Under the pieces are notes generated by a model. The model was not told the DNA's origin. It ran no database searches and saw only the letters and a program-made list of their open reading frames with translations. 64,000 bases of DNA, from positions 10,452,368 to 10,516,367 of the forward strand of contig CM051013.1 in NCBI GenBank assembly GCA_027704905.1, written 5' to 3'. The translations under genes were made by a program, and so were the position numbers. Below, one piece after another: positions 29,632 to 42,600 of the stretch (its first letter is position 1; each line of letters begins with the position of its first letter). Source of the DNA: Muraenolepis orangiensis (taxonomy: Eukaryota > Chordata > Actinopteri > Gadiformes > Muraenolepididae).

Positions 29632-31504
29632 TCGTTGGTGTAAGGCAAGTAACGTGGCTGATTTTAATTCTCTGTCTGAGTTGATGTTACTTGAAGAATT
29701 TAAGAATAGCCTGACTGACCGTTTAGTAACGTATCTCAGTGAACAAAAAGTTGGGACGTTGGCACAGGCTGCGGTGCTCGCTGACGAGTTTGTGCTGACC
29801 CATAGACAAACGTTTGGTACTCTACGACATGAGGGTAGGATGTTTCATCCCTCTGCTCAAACTCCAGCTGAAACGCGCGCTAGCCCACCCCGCTTATTAT
29901 CTCCCCGCTACAGGGAGGACCGAGAATGTTATTATTGTCATCAGGTGGGACACATTAAGGATGACTGTTTTATGTTAAAACGCAAGCAGTCTCCGCCAAA
30001 TAGGCGGCCAAAAGAGGTTGGTTTGGTCCAGACAGTGATAGCTCCAATGTCAGTGGTCCCGAAAAAAATGTGTGACGAACTGGAGCCCAGTTACGAACCG
30101 TTTATGTTGGACGGGATGGTTTCTCTCAGTGGTAGTGAGTTGGACCAGCGTCCAGTGCGCATACTGAGGGATACTGGGGCAGCACAGTCTTTTATATTGT
30201 CAGACGTGCTACCATTTTGTGATGAGTCATCAAATTGCTCTAGTGTGTTGGTGCAGGGCATCGAAATGGGTTATGTGTCGGTGCCTCTCCATCGAATACA
30301 TTTAAACTGTGGTTTAGCACAGGGAGTGTTCAAAGTGGGCGTGCGCCCATCGTTACCAATGAGGGGTGTCACTTTTCTGTTGGGAAATGACATCGCTGGT
30401 GGCAGAGTTATGCCAGTTTTGGAGGTTTTGGAGCGTCCTGAGGTTTTGCGACCTGATGTATTGGCTCAAACGTTCCCTGAAGTGTTCACAATTTGTGCAG
30501 TCACCCGTGCTCAAGCACGTCATTTGGGTGAAGTAGTTGACCTGTCAGAGACCGTGTTTGCCACTCATTTGTCTGACACGCATGCTTCCCCACTTGTGTC
30601 TGTTCAGCCTACTGTTGAGACGAGTGACCAAATGACCCTTCAGCGGGATACGCTCACCTCTGAGACAACCCAGTTACCCATTACGCGTGGTAAGCTGATC
30701 GTTGCTCAGAAGGAAGATGCTAGTTTAGCCACATGTTTTGCTATTGCTCTTGCTCCAGAGATAGCTAGAAACAAGGAAGTGGCGTATTTTGTTGAAAATG
30801 ATGTGCTGATGCGGAGGTGGAAATCACGGATGGATTTTGAGAATGAGTGGAGTTATGTTGTTCAGATTGTTGTGCCTGCACCGTATCGACAGTCTGTTTT
30901 GTCTTTAGCTCATGATCATCCTTGGTCAGGACATCTAGGCATTACAAAGACCTATGACAGAGTGTTAAAGCACTTCTTTTGGCCCGGGTTAAAGAAGGAT
31001 GTAACCAGGTTCTGTAAAACTTGTCATGTATGTCAAGTCGCAGGGAAGCCTAATCAGGTTATTAAACCTGCCCCGCTTCGCCCGATCCCAGCTATGGGGG
31101 AGCCGTTTGAACATGTACTGGTAGATTGTGTTGGTCCCCTGCCGAAAACGAAGTCTGGTAACCAGTTCCTTTTGACGATTATGTGTGTAGCAACACGGTA
31201 CCCTGAGGCTATTCCTCTTAGGAAAATAACAGCTCAGTCGGTAGTAAAAGCCCTGATCAAGTTTTTTTCTACGTTTGGGCTGCCAAAAATAGTACAAACC
31301 GATCAAGGTACTAATTTTCTTTCAGGGATATTTGAACAGGTGTTAACGTCGTTGTCTATATCTCACAGAGTCTCAAGTGCGTATCACCCTGAGTCGCAAG
31401 GTGCCCTGGAGAGGTGGCATCAGACCTTCAAGTCGGTCTTACGCAAGTATTGCATGGAGAGCGGTAGAGACTGGGATGTTAGGTTATCGTCAGCCATGGG
31501 CTGA
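29579..31504 (+). CDS. Gag end, protease and integrase of the Gmr1-like element (truncated)
   Basis: 641 codons. 1-76 is a SCAN-like capsid C-terminal domain (TFVEFAREKESLFNRW, LADEFVLTHR). 117-130 is a CCHC zinc knuckle (CYYCHQVGHIKDDC). Near 197-207 is an aspartic protease active site (RDTGAAQSF). From about 440 comes integrase: an HH...CC zinc module (HDHPWSGHLG, CKTCHVCQ) and a core with all three acidic residues, LVDCVGPL, QTDQGTNF and SQGALERW. The frame then runs into a stop after LSSAMG, just before the polypurine tract. No RT lies between protease and integrase. The start ATG is only the first in this frame; translation would enter from gag. Confidence 0.85.
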   Translation: MPGRTFVEFAREKESLFNRWCKASNVADFNSLSELMLLEEFKNSLTDRLVTYLSEQKVGTLAQAAVLADEFVLTHRQTFGTLRHEGRMFHPSAQTPAETRASPPRLLSPRYREDRECYYCHQVGHIKDDCFMLKRKQSPPNRRPKEVGLVQTVIAPMSVVPKKMCDELEPSYEPFMLDGMVSLSGSELDQRPVRILRDTGAAQSFILSDVLPFCDESSNCSSVLVQGIEMGYVSVPLHRIHLNCGLAQGVFKVGVRPSLPMRGVTFLLGNDIAGGRVMPVLEVLERPEVLRPDVLAQTFPEVFTICAVTRAQARHLGEVVDLSETVFATHLSDTHASPLVSVQPTVETSDQMTLQRDTLTSETTQLPITRGKLIVAQKEDASLATCFAIALAPEIARNKEVAYFVENDVLMRRWKSRMDFENEWSYVVQIVVPAPYRQSVLSLAHDHPWSGHLGITKTYDRVLKHFFWPGLKKDVTRFCKTCHVCQVAGKPNQVIKPAPLRPIPAMGEPFEHVLVDCVGPLPKTKSGNQFLLTIMCVATRYPEAIPLRKITAQSVVKALIKFFSTFGLPKIVQTDQGTNFLSGIFEQVLTSLSISHRVSSAYHPESQGALERWHQTFKSVLRKYCMESGRDWDVRLSSAMG

Positions 31505-31510
31505 CTCTTT

Positions 31511-31521
31511 ATGGGGGGGAG
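31511..31521 (+). promoter_or_regulatory. Polypurine tract of the Gmr1-like element
   Basis: ATGGGGGGGAG directly abuts the 3' LTR, the expected primer for plus-strand DNA. It lies only six bases after the integrase stop, which shows that the deletion removed everything between mid-integrase and here. Confidence 0.75.
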
Positions 31522-32241
31522 TGTTACGGACACGGTCCATTTATGTTGGGGATTTATGTTATGTGTGTTATGTATGTAGGCAGGTGGTGGTTGTCTTGTC
31601 TTTTGTCTCCCTCCTGTGGCTACATGTATCTTTTCCCCCAAGATGTTCCCCTGGTTCCAGTCCCCCAGCACCACCTGATCCCACTCTGCAATCAACCTAC
31701 ACAGCCCCTTCATATGTCCCAGTTTGTGTTCAGTTCTGGCTCTCTGTCGTTTGGTGTAGAGCCGTTGCTCTTAGGGTACGTTTTGGGGTGAGAGCTGTAT
31801 CTTTTGTGTTCCTGCCTGTTGCACAGTTCTGTTTAATCCTAACCTTTGTATATTTGTTTATCCTTGTTCACCCAGCCTATGGTGATTCCTTTTTCTGTAT
31901 AATACCATTTTGCTTTTGCACACAGGGACAATTGAGGACAGGAAGATACCCTGGGGTCTACACTTTGCATCACGTAGGTGACCTGCTGTTAGAGACACCA
32001 GCTTAGAGTGAGCACCACCCGCTGTACTTTTGGGCGCTTGGCGCCTGTAAAGGGGGGTGGGTTTTCTTTTCCTTTTTGTGTTTGATTTGGTGCCACTGGT
32101 AGTCCTCCTTGCTCTCTGTGTTGCTGTGCTTATAAATAAATATTATTATTTTTGCAAACTGTTTCCTGACTTTGTGCCGCTGCACCCTCACCTATTATGT
32201 CTGTTGCCTTGTGTTGCGCCCCTCCACAGGGGTGCGTAACA
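31522..32241 (+). repeat. 3' LTR of the Gmr1-like element
   Basis: 720 bases. I see differences from the 5' LTR at the early ACACGG (ACGCGG), TTCATATG (TTTATATG), GTTGCACAG (GTTACACAG), ATTCCT (ATTCCC), TTGCTTT (TTACTTT) and TTGCCTT (TTGGCTT). Confidence 0.92.
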
Positions 32242-32246
32242 CCAGC

Positions 32247-32790
32247 TTTTGCAAATTAGCGGTAATATACCTCCTAATTCTTAGTCTGTCCACACAGAAC
32301 AGTCTTGGTCTTATCACGTACACCCGACACGATCTTTTTGGAATTGGATCACATCATTCTGGCAACTTAATCGGCGATCTTCAACTCCACGCTGAAACTC
32401 CGGTGAATCTCACCCCAGCACGGCCGGGTGACCGGACCCATTGCCCGCAGAGAAAACGTAAACACAGGAGAAGAAGCCGTGGAGGGCTATATGCTAGGCT
32501 AAGAGCTAACCCACATCGCCCGTTGCTACCCAGCGTTTTCCTCACCAACGTACGATCTCTGACGAACAAAATTGATGAACTGCGGCTGAGGATTATCAAC
32601 CATAAATGGATTAAGGATTACAACGTGATGATTTTCACAGAAACATGGCTTAACAGTGGAATCGCCGACAGTGCTATTGAGTTAACGACAGATCAGCTGA
32701 CGGATCAGCTGACCTGTGGAGGTCTGTGTATTTATACTAACAAGACTTCGCTATCGCAAACATTGTGTGTGGCTTTTTTTCAATGATGAT
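32247..32790 (+). pseudogene. 5' part of another LINE (APE endonuclease), truncated
   Basis: Plus strand, interrupted by the Gmr1-like element (leader at about 27,896-27,942). Encodes PSVFLTNVRSLTNKIDELRL and VMIFTETWLNSGIADSAIEL, the first endonuclease blocks with the ET active-site pair, then LTCGGLCIYTNK. It stops at 32,786; the catalytic remainder and RT are missing. Confidence 0.7.
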
Positions 32791-32809
32791 ACTGTCGTGA
32801 ATCTGTGGG

Positions 32810-33440
32810 AATCAGAATTCCTTTATTTGTCACTCACGTTATTATTAACAATAATAATAATACAAATGATAAAATATAAATAAAAAATAATAATAAAATA
32901 AAAAATAAATAAACCTCATGGGTCACATCAAGAGGATTCTGAAATCATCTCGCGACCCCCCCCCTCGGGGTCCCGTGACCCCCACTTTGGGAACCCCTGC
33001 TGTAGACCACCGTTTTTCTAGTCAGAATGACGTCACGGAGGCAGTCACTTTATGCCTTATCTCATTTAGGCAGATAAGATTGTCGCAGCCAATTTCCAAG
33101 TGTACCATAGTTGGTAAAGCAGTGTCCATGTAGTGAAGTGACAGCCCATCATCTTCGCCTTCGCCATTTTTACGTAAAATCCGACGTAGAAAAAACGTAG
33201 CACTACGCTAGATCCACTCTCGCTCCAGCCAGTATACCTTCTAGCTCCCTATTGAGCTGTGGGGAAATCTGAAAGAATACGCCCATTGGCTACAAATCAC
33301 TATATGATTGGTTGATCAAATTGTCAATCCAAATGTACGCTCTCATTCAGTCTAAGGGCCAAAGTCATCGGGAATACTTTGGTTGAAGGATATTCTTCCC
33401 AGCAACCATATAATACAATACAAGAGTGCACACAGAAACG
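32810..33440. repeat. AT-rich stretch and hAT-like end, no gene
   Basis: 32,815-32,925 is an (AATAA)-rich tail. 32,945-33,000 contains CCCACTTTGGGAACCCCTGC, the terminal sequence style of small hAT elements (CAGGGGTTCCCAAAGTGGG reversed). The other end was not located. 33,010-33,440 shows no feature I recognise. Confidence 0.45.
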
Positions 33441-33794
33441 TTGATGGCGGAGGTAAATACTCATTCAACTTTGTGGACATGTCTTTTGTGCAGCCAGTAA
33501 CACAAGAAGGCAAAACTAAACTTCCCTTAGCCCGATCAGTGTAGTTGGGCAGGGAAAGGCAACCAGGAACTTGATTGTGTAAACAATTTTCCTAATTGGT
33601 AGCTCCAAAACTAACCCTGATTGGTTGTTGTTTTTTGACTGAGGGTCTTTTTATACATACTTAGAAGCACATAAACTCTTAGAAGTGTTTTTGAGCAGAA
33701 CGTCTACATCAACCACTAGATTTACAAAAAAACACAAAAATAGATGGGCACTAACTAATAGATTACTAACCTCCTGACCCCACCCACATGGTAG
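33441..33794. other. Left flank of the second TTI1 block
   Basis: Direct repeat of about 1,185-1,542, with small indels. Non-coding, probably intron sequence of the TTI1 fragment. Confidence 0.6.
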
Positions 33795-36033
<2,239 letters not shown>

Positions 36034-36375
36034 TCACTTTGTCACTGTTTTGAGAAGAACAGGAACTTCTGTTTTACAATTTAATTTAAAAAATGTAAAG
36101 AGGATTTGTAATTATTGTTTCATATACAATGTATTTCACAAATCAGAGTGAGAAAAAGTGAGAAAAAACTAAACATCCATATGATGTTATACACTGTTTT
36201 GTGACAATGATTTTTTACCAAAAAAAAACCACATACATTATACATTATACAGTTTTACAGGATAGTATGATATGATATGTCTGGCTATAACTGGCTATAA
36301 CAGTTTGGCTATTCATCTGGGGGGAAACCCAAGCAATATAAATTTCCGATTATTTTTTCCTTAATTCTTTTCCAG
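36034..36375. repeat. AT-rich dispersed repeat, copy 2
   Basis: Direct copy of 4,091-4,440 with a few indels. No gene. Confidence 0.6.
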
Positions 36376-36625
36376 GTGTTGGAGAAGGGAAAGGCTGGAC
36401 AAAATCGTCAGCATGAAACAATTGCAATCTTCGTCATCAGAGATGGACAAGCTGCACCCAAAGATATTGGCATCATACTTGAGGGACAAGAGATTTTGAT
36501 TAAGTTGGCGTCTGTCGCAAATGCTGTGGCCATTCTCCTGGGCTTCCTTCGTACTCCCAATCTGACTGTAGCTCCGCCCACAACCACTAGATTTAAGGAC
36601 TTCATGGCTATTTACTACTGTATGT
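36376..36625 (+). pseudogene. Exon fragment of an unidentified fish gene (copy 2)
   Basis: Same frame as at 4,441: VLEKGKAGQNRQHETIAIF and LASVANAVAILLGFL. Seven or so substitutions and no indel relative to copy 1, so the frame has survived in both. Function unknown. Confidence 0.5.
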
Positions 36626-36759
36626 GTGCATACAAATATAAGTGTTGTGTATCTATGAAGATACAAAACAGTGCTGCAACTTGAAGGAGTGCACATTCAA
36701 AAACACAATACTGAGCTTCTAGCATTTTAAGTGAAAAAACAGTTTGCTGACAAAACACA

Positions 36760-38239
36760 CAGTCTGCTTAAACTAATACCACACAAACAATATGTTTTCA
36801 TGTTTTTATTGAACACATGTAAACATTCACAGTGCAGGGTGGAAAAAGAATGTGAACCCCTATGCTAATGACTTCTCCAAGAGCTAATTGGAGTCAGGAG
36901 TCCAATCAATGAGACGACATTGGAGGTATTGGTTAAAGCTGCCCTGCCCTATAAAAAACACACACCAATTTTGAGTTTGCTATTCTCAAGAAGCATTGCC
37001 TGATGTGAACCATGTCCCGCACAAAATATCTCTCGAAGATTTGTTGACATGCATAAAGCTGGAAAGGGTTACAAAAGTATCTCTAAAAGCCTTGATGTTC
37101 ATCAGTCCACGGTAAGACAAATTGTCTATAAATGGAGAAAGTTCAGCACTGTTGCTACTCTCCCTAGGAGTGGCCATCCTGTAAAGATGACTGCAAGAGC
37201 ACAGCGCAGAATGCTCAATGAGGTGAAGAACAATCCTAGAGTGTCAGCTAAAGACTTACACAAATCTCTGGCACATGGTAACATCTCTGTTGACAAATCT
37301 ACAATACGTAAAACACTGAACAAGAATGGAGTTCATGGGAGGACACCACGGAGGAAGCCACTGCTGTCCAAAAAAAAATCATTGCTGCACGTTTGAAGTT
37401 TGCAAAGAGCACCTGGATGTTCCACAGCACTACTGGCAAAATATTCTGTGGACAGATGAAACAAAAGTTGAGTTGTTTGGAAGGAACACACAACACTGTG
37501 TGGAGAAAAAAAAGGCACAGCACACCAACATCAAAACCTCATCCCAACTGTGAAGTATGGTGGAGGGGGCATCATGGTTTGGGGCTGCTTTGCTGCCTCA
37601 GGGCCTGGACAGATTGCTATCATCAACAGAAAAATGAATTCCCAAGTTTACCAAGACATTTTGCAGGAGAACTTAAGGCCATCTGTCCACCAATTGACGC
37701 TCAACAAAAGATGGGTGATGCAACAGGACAATGACCCAAAGCACAGAAGTAAATTAACAACAGCATGGCTTCAACAGAAGAAAATATGCCTTCTGGAGTG
37801 GCCCAGTCAGAGTCCTGACCTCAACCCGATTGAGATGCTATGGCATGACCTCAAGAGAGCGATTCACACCAGACATCCCAAGAATATTGCTGAACTGAAA
37901 CATTTTTGTAAAGAGGAATGGTCCAAATTTCCTCCTGACCTCCTGTGCAGGTCTGATCTGCAACTACAGGAAACGTTTGGTTGAGGTTATTGCTGCCAAA
38001 GGAGGGTCAACCAGTTATTAAATCCAAGGGTTCACATACTTTTGCCACCCTGCACTGTGAATGTTTACATGGTGTGTTCAATAAAAACATGAAAACATAT
38101 TGTGTGTGTGGCATTAGTTTAAGCAGACTGTGTTTGTCTATTGTTGTGACTTAGATGAAGGTCAGAACACATTGTATGACAAATTTATGCAGAAATCCAG
38201 ATAATTCCAAAGGGTTCACATACTTTTTCTTGCAACTGT
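36760..38239 (+). mobile_element. Tc1/mariner element, copy 2 (duplicated with TTI1)
   Basis: Same boundaries as copy 1: the left inverted repeat is truncated at CACAGTCTGC and the right repeat is complete to TTGCAACTG. The shared left break shows that the two were duplicated as passengers, not by independent transposition. One 14-base stretch (CAGCCACCTGGAGT) present in copy 1 is missing near 36,900. Confidence 0.85.
37011..37984 (+). pseudogene. Tc1 transposase, frameshifted (copy 2)
   Basis: Pieces at about 37,049-37,396, 37,393-37,553 and 37,550-37,984 carry the helix-turn-helix region and the DDE boxes (WTDETKVELFG, QQDNDPKHRSK, NPIEMLWHDL). It shares the early stop and the central frameshift around the A-run at 37,371-37,378 with copy 1, with one extra base change in the run. 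Confidence 0.88.
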
Positions 38240-39164
38240 ACATTGCTGAAGTACATATTCTTGCCATAGGTTTATACCAAAATAAAATGTTAAAGTTAAT
38301 AAAAAGTTTAGATGATTTAAAAATATAGTTTCATTTACAGTTACATACAATGTGTGTTACAATGTGTGTGATTTTTAGTGTGTGTACAATGTTTTGTAAC
38401 AATGGTTAAAAGAAAAAAAAGGCCAAGTGAGATTGGCAGCAAGACAAAAGTTCAGGGCAGACTGCAATTTAAAGGACTGAAACTGAAGAAGAAAAATGGA
38501 TTGACGATAGAAATGTTTTTCATCAGTCCCAAAGTAAATAAAACATCTGTTCAATGTCTGTTTTAGAAACCCAAGTCCAAACACTAATTTACTCTGTATA
38601 TGTGCGTATGAATGTATGTACACATCTATGAAGATAAAGAAAAATGTTGCAGAACTTAAGGAGTGTACAGTGTTTGACCACTTGGGGTCGGACTTGTACA
38701 GCATGTAAAATCAGGCTGTTGGAGCCGTTCAATCACAGTCACAAGTAGAGACCAACAAGCCTATTCAGATACCAGAACACAAGTCTACTGTTCTGCTATC
38801 TGAACACCATAGTGTTACAAGATAATGTATATACAAGTGTTTTGTATTGATTAAACTACATGGTAACAAAGTCTAAATACAATTTAACATAACAAAAAAA
38901 GGAAATCTAGTTTAAATGTCTAATTTTAAACACATCTGTTACAAACTGAGAAACGCAGCCTGAAAGAGAGAACTAGTGTAGTTTGCAGCAACTGAAAACC
39001 ACCCCATGACTTTCAGGACTCACTTCAACACTGGACTCTCAACCCCCAGACCTCAACCCCCGACATGAACAGCAACTGTGGAAACACTGAAAAAAAGGCA
39101 ACAAGAACAGCATATGTTCAGATCCTGCCGTGACCAGTGAAGTGTTGATGTGGTTTCCTTTTTG
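38240..39164. repeat. Lectin flanking cassette without a lectin
   Basis: Matches 6,320-6,900, then jumps to 8,800-9,131, skipping the lectin present in the first block. A 62-codon plus-strand frame (MVKRKKRPSEIGSKTKVQGR start) at 38,378-38,566 is one of the protein-like frames noted in this cassette. No confident gene. Confidence 0.55.
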
Positions 39165-39671
39165 TCACAAGGGGTAGTTCAGTGGGACCCAGAACGCAGA
39201 CCAAGACACAGTGAGGCGATAACGTGAAGCTTTATTTAAGCAAACGACAACAGAGTGATCGGGGACATGCCAGGGGTCTGGAAACCGGGAAGTGGGATCA
39301 GCGTAGTACCGGCAGGGAGTAGACAGGCGCGTGGTCCGGGACGGGCGAGGGGTCTGGATACCGGGAGGTCGACCGGCGGAGTACCGGCAGGTAGTAGACC
39401 GGTGAGTAGTCCGGGACGGGAGAGGAGTCTGGATACCGGGAGGTCGAAGTAGCGACAGGAGTGGGACGGGCGAGGGGTCTGGAAACCGGGAGATCAAAGT
39501 AGCGACAGGTATTAGACTGGCGAGTGACGCGGGACATGCGAGAAATCTGGGTACCGTGGTACCCAGTAGGTGATTACCCTAATCAGCCTTGGCAATTGCC
39601 GACAGGTGTGTGTGAGCGCTGCCAAAGCCCGTGGCTTGGCCACGCCCCCTGTCAACCACCATAACCATGAC
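39165..39671. mobile_element. Solo LTR, copy of the one at 9,132
   Basis: TGTCACAAGGGGTAGTTC to AACCACCATAACCATGACC, about 507 bases, uninterrupted here. Internal short repeats around GACCGGCGGAGTACCGGCAG and GGGTCTGGAAACCGGGA. Lies just 3' of lectin copy B. Confidence 0.7.
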
Positions 39672-39776
39672 CGTTTTTGGAAACACTTTGCCACAACACT
39701 CTTATCGAATGGCGGAAAGTACAGAGCGAAACGGTGAAGCGGTACAAAACAGGCACAAAGAAATATTTATCATCAA

Positions 39777-40538
39777 TCATTTTATTAAATTATTTTCACA
39801 AAGCACCATGTTTAGGTTTTCACAGCTGCAATCTGTCCATTTTGTTTGGTTCTGCTCCCTGCCCTTCTTCATCCAGAGGCAGTTCTGGTTCTCGCCACCG
39901 TCAGGTTTACCTCTGAACCAGAAGGAGTTATCCTTCAACAGAATGGTTCCGTCAACCCATCTCCACATCCCCTCACTGGCCTCATATGTGGCCCCGAGCC
40001 AAAAGTACAAGTCACGGCTGGTAATGAAGTTCATCTCCTCTGTACTGTCCACAACCACCAGATCTGCTCCTTGGGAAACACAGTACTCCCTGCTCTCCTT
40101 CCAGGATTTCTTCACAGAGGTAAACCAGTAACATTTGCAACCAAATCTTTCCCAAGCACTTGGACAGCATTGTTGGCAAAGCAGATTGTCTCGCTCTTTT
40201 GTCAAATTCTTCAGCCTTTGGAGAACTTGCTCCATGTCTCTGTCCATGCTTACAGTCTGTACTGCAAACCCAATCAGTCTGGCCAGCAGGACAACAGACA
40301 GCAGTCCCAGAACCACCACCACAGCCCTGGTCACACCAGGAGGGCTCACGTTGTCTGGCCGCCGACTTCCTACTGTTCTCAGAGACATGGATGACTCTTC
40401 TGTCCCCACATAGTCTTGCTGTGGATCTCTGAGGCTCTCAACGCTAGCGTAGATGTCCACTATCCTCTCCTCCCTCTCTCCTTGTGTATTCCTCGCCGCG
40501 GTCATCATGTTGGGCCTGGCGTGAATTTCCCCAGGCAT
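39777..40538 (-). CDS. Intronless type II transmembrane C-type lectin, copy B
   Basis: 253 aa, single frame. Tail 1-68 with Tyr30 (DIYASV) and Tyr43; membrane helix about 70-94; stalk with NLTKE; lectin domain about 125-248. It retains CCPSAW, GCKCYW, SREYC, a WLGATYEASEGMWRWVDGT core, NCL, CSC and LCEN. The motif at the calcium site is KPD (211-213) and WND is WTD (234-236), so the first site is altered more than in copy A. The C-terminus ends NNLIK. Upstream flank and 3' AATAAA-type signals match the other copies. An error-rich reversed version is at 55,550-56,290. Probably a surface receptor; ligand unknown. Confidence 0.85.
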   Translation of the reverse strand: MPGEIHARPNMMTAARNTQGEREERIVDIYASVESLRDPQQDYVGTEESSMSLRTVGSRRPDNVSPPGVTRAVVVVLGLLSVVLLARLIGFAVQTVSMDRDMEQVLQRLKNLTKERDNLLCQQCCPSAWERFGCKCYWFTSVKKSWKESREYCVSQGADLVVVDSTEEMNFITSRDLYFWLGATYEASEGMWRWVDGTILLKDNSFWFRGKPDGGENQNCLWMKKGREQNQTKWTDCSCENLNMVLCENNLIK

Positions 40539-40680
40539 ATTCTGGTCAAAACTGATTCCACAGAGTTTAGCTCAACGTCCTACCTTGATGTTTGGTTGGT
40601 CTTTCTGTGTGTTTTGTATGACAGCGTGTCAAAGTGTTAACATCCACTTTGACACAAACAGGATGTATTTTAACCAAGTG
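40539..40680 (-). promoter_or_regulatory. Conserved 5' flank of lectin copy B
   Basis: Same CAGAGTTTAGCTCAACGT and CACTTTGACACAAACAGGA blocks as upstream of copies A and C, with CA inserted in the second. Promoter role inferred. Confidence 0.35.
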
Positions 40681-41026
40681 CTACTTCCTACCTGTGGTAA
40701 TAGAGACACGTCAGTGTACAATTTCTTGCCAAAGGTTTATACTAAAATGAAATGTTAAAGTTAATACAAAGTTTAGAGGATTTAAAAATATACTATATAC
40801 AATGTGTTTAGTGTGTGATGTTACAAAACAATGTTTTGTAACAATGATTACAATTAAAAAATGCCAAGTGTGATTGGCAGCAAGACAAAAGTTCAGGGCA
40901 GAAACTGCAATTTAAAGGACTGAAACTGAAAAGATAAATGGATTGGCGATAGAAATGTTTCTTCATCAGTCCCAAAGTCAATAAAACATCAGTTCAATGT
41001 CTGTTTAAGGAGCCCAATTCCAAACA

Positions 41027-41185
41027 AAACTTGATTCTGTATATGTGCGTATGAATATATGTACACATCTATGAAGATACAGAACAATATTGCAGAACTT
41101 AAGGACTCCTTAAGTTCTGCAATATTGTTCTGTATCTTCATAGGTGTACATATATTCATACGCACATATACAGAATCAAGTTTAG
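41027..41185. repeat. 159-bp near-perfect palindrome
   Basis: Arms of 79 bases (41,027-41,105 and 41,107-41,185) centred on C41,106, with one mismatch that I can see (CACATCTATG against CATAGGTGTA). Contains CATATACAGAATCAAG and its reverse. Confidence 0.9.
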
Positions 41186-41245
41186 TATTGTGTTTTTGAG
41201 TGTACACTCCTTAACAAGGAGTGTACACTCAAAAACACAATACTA
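41183..41245. repeat. 63-bp hairpin next to the palindrome
   Basis: TAGTATTGTGTTTTTGAGTG (41,183 on) pairs perfectly with 41,216-41,245; 30-base arms and loop AAC. Confidence 0.9.
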
Positions 41246-41896
41246 AGCTTCTAGCATTTTTTTAAGTGAAAAAAACAAAAAACAATTTGACCACTTGGGG
41301 TCGGACTTGTACAGCATGTGAATCAGGCTTTTGGACAACCCCTTTCAGATACTAGAACACAAGTCTACTGTTATTCTATCTGAACACCGTAGCGTTACAA
41401 GATAATGTATATACAACTGTTTTGTAGTAATTACACTACATTGTACCAAAGTCAAAATACAATTGAACATAATAAACAACAACAATCTAGTTTTAACGTC
41501 TACTATTAAACACATCTGTTAAAAATGTAATGTTCATTTTTTGAAGGGTGATCTAAACCATTGAGGGGACAAACGCAGCCCTATAGACAGAACTAGTTTG
41601 GTTTGCAGCTACTGAAAACCACCTCATGACTTTCTGGACTCACTTCAGCACCGGATCTCAACACCCAGACCTCAACCCCTGCTTCCAATAACTGTGTAAA
41701 CACTGAAAAAAAGGCAACAAGAACAGCATATGTTCAAAACCATGCCGTGACCAATGAAGTGTTGATGTAATCTCCTTTTTAGAAACACTTTGCAACCACA
41801 ACTCTAATCGAATGGCGGAAACCAAAACGTATGTAGCAAAACTGTGAAGCAGTGTACAAAACAGGCTCAAATAAATATTTATTATCAATCATTTTA

Positions 41897-42505
41897 TTAA
41901 AACAATTTCACAAAGTGCCCAGTTTTGGTCTTCACAGCTGAAATCGCCAATTTATTTTGGGCATACCTGAGGCAGTTCTGGTTTTGGCCACCTCTGGCCC
42001 AGAAGGGGTTATCCACAGACAGAACTGTTCCATCAACCCATCTCCACATCCCCTCACTGGCCGAGCCAAAAGTACAAGCCGCGCCTGGAAATGAAGTCCA
42101 TCTCCTCTTTACTGTCCACAACTACCAGATCTCCTCTTGGGAAACACAGCTCTCCTTCCAGGATCTCTTCACATAGTTAAACCAGTAACATTTGCAACCA
42201 AATTTTGCCCAAGCACTTGGACAGCATTGTTGGAAAAGCAGAGTGTCTCGCTCTTCTGTAAAATTCTTCAGCCTTTGGAGAACTTACAGTCTGTACTTCC
42301 AACCCAATCAGGCAAGCCAGCAGGACAACAGACAGCAGTCCCAGAACCAAAACCACAGCCCTGGTCACAGACCCAGGAGGGCTCCTGTTGTCTGGCCACC
42401 GACTTCCTACTGTTCTCAGAGACATGGATGACACCTCTGTCCCGACATAGTCTTGCTGTGGATCTCTGAGGTAGTCAATGGTAGTGTAGATGTCCACAAT
42501 GCATT
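41897..42505 (-). pseudogene. C-type lectin pseudogene, 5' end cut by the older LTR
   Basis: Minus strand, 5' to 3': DIYTTIDYLRDPQQDYVGTE and a membrane helix (VTRAVVLVLGLLSVVLLACL), then a deletion of most of the stalk, PKAEEFYRRARHSAF in a shifted frame, and a lectin domain with gaps (the ATDEAS segment and part of EPD are missing; WARGGQNQNCLRYA). The start codon side is replaced by the LTR at about 42,510. Confidence 0.75.
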
Positions 42506-42600
42506 ATTTTCTCTATTCTTGGTCACAAACTTGGGAGTAGGACTCAAATGCACGACCCCAGGAGACAGAGGTAAAGTATGAGAAAAAGTATGAGTATCAA
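42506..42600. mobile_element. Left part of the older LTR
   Basis: TGGTCACAAACTTGGGAGTAGG matches the start of the LTR at 20,295 and stops near TATGAGTATCAAAAC, where the sushi-like element begins. It is the left partner of the right part seen at 640-851. Confidence 0.6.

Larger units (their letters stand above)
27943..32241 (+). mobile_element. Gmr1-like Ty3/Gypsy retroelement lacking reverse transcriptase
   Basis: 4.3 kb with two 720-bp LTRs, TG...CA ends and a 5-bp target duplication CCAGC (27,938-27,942 and 32,242-32,246). Order inside: PBS, gag with CCHC, protease, integrase, polypurine tract. There is no RT or RNase H. In Gmr1-like elements integrase precedes RT, as in Ty1/copia, so loss of everything after mid-integrase explains the layout. 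I see about six differences between the LTRs, so the insertion is fairly recent. It could only move with helper proteins. Confidence 0.9.
40681..41896. repeat. Lectin flanking cassette containing two large palindromes
   Basis: Same blocks as 6,320-7,400 but with inverted duplications at 41,027-41,245. No gene. Confidence 0.6.
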
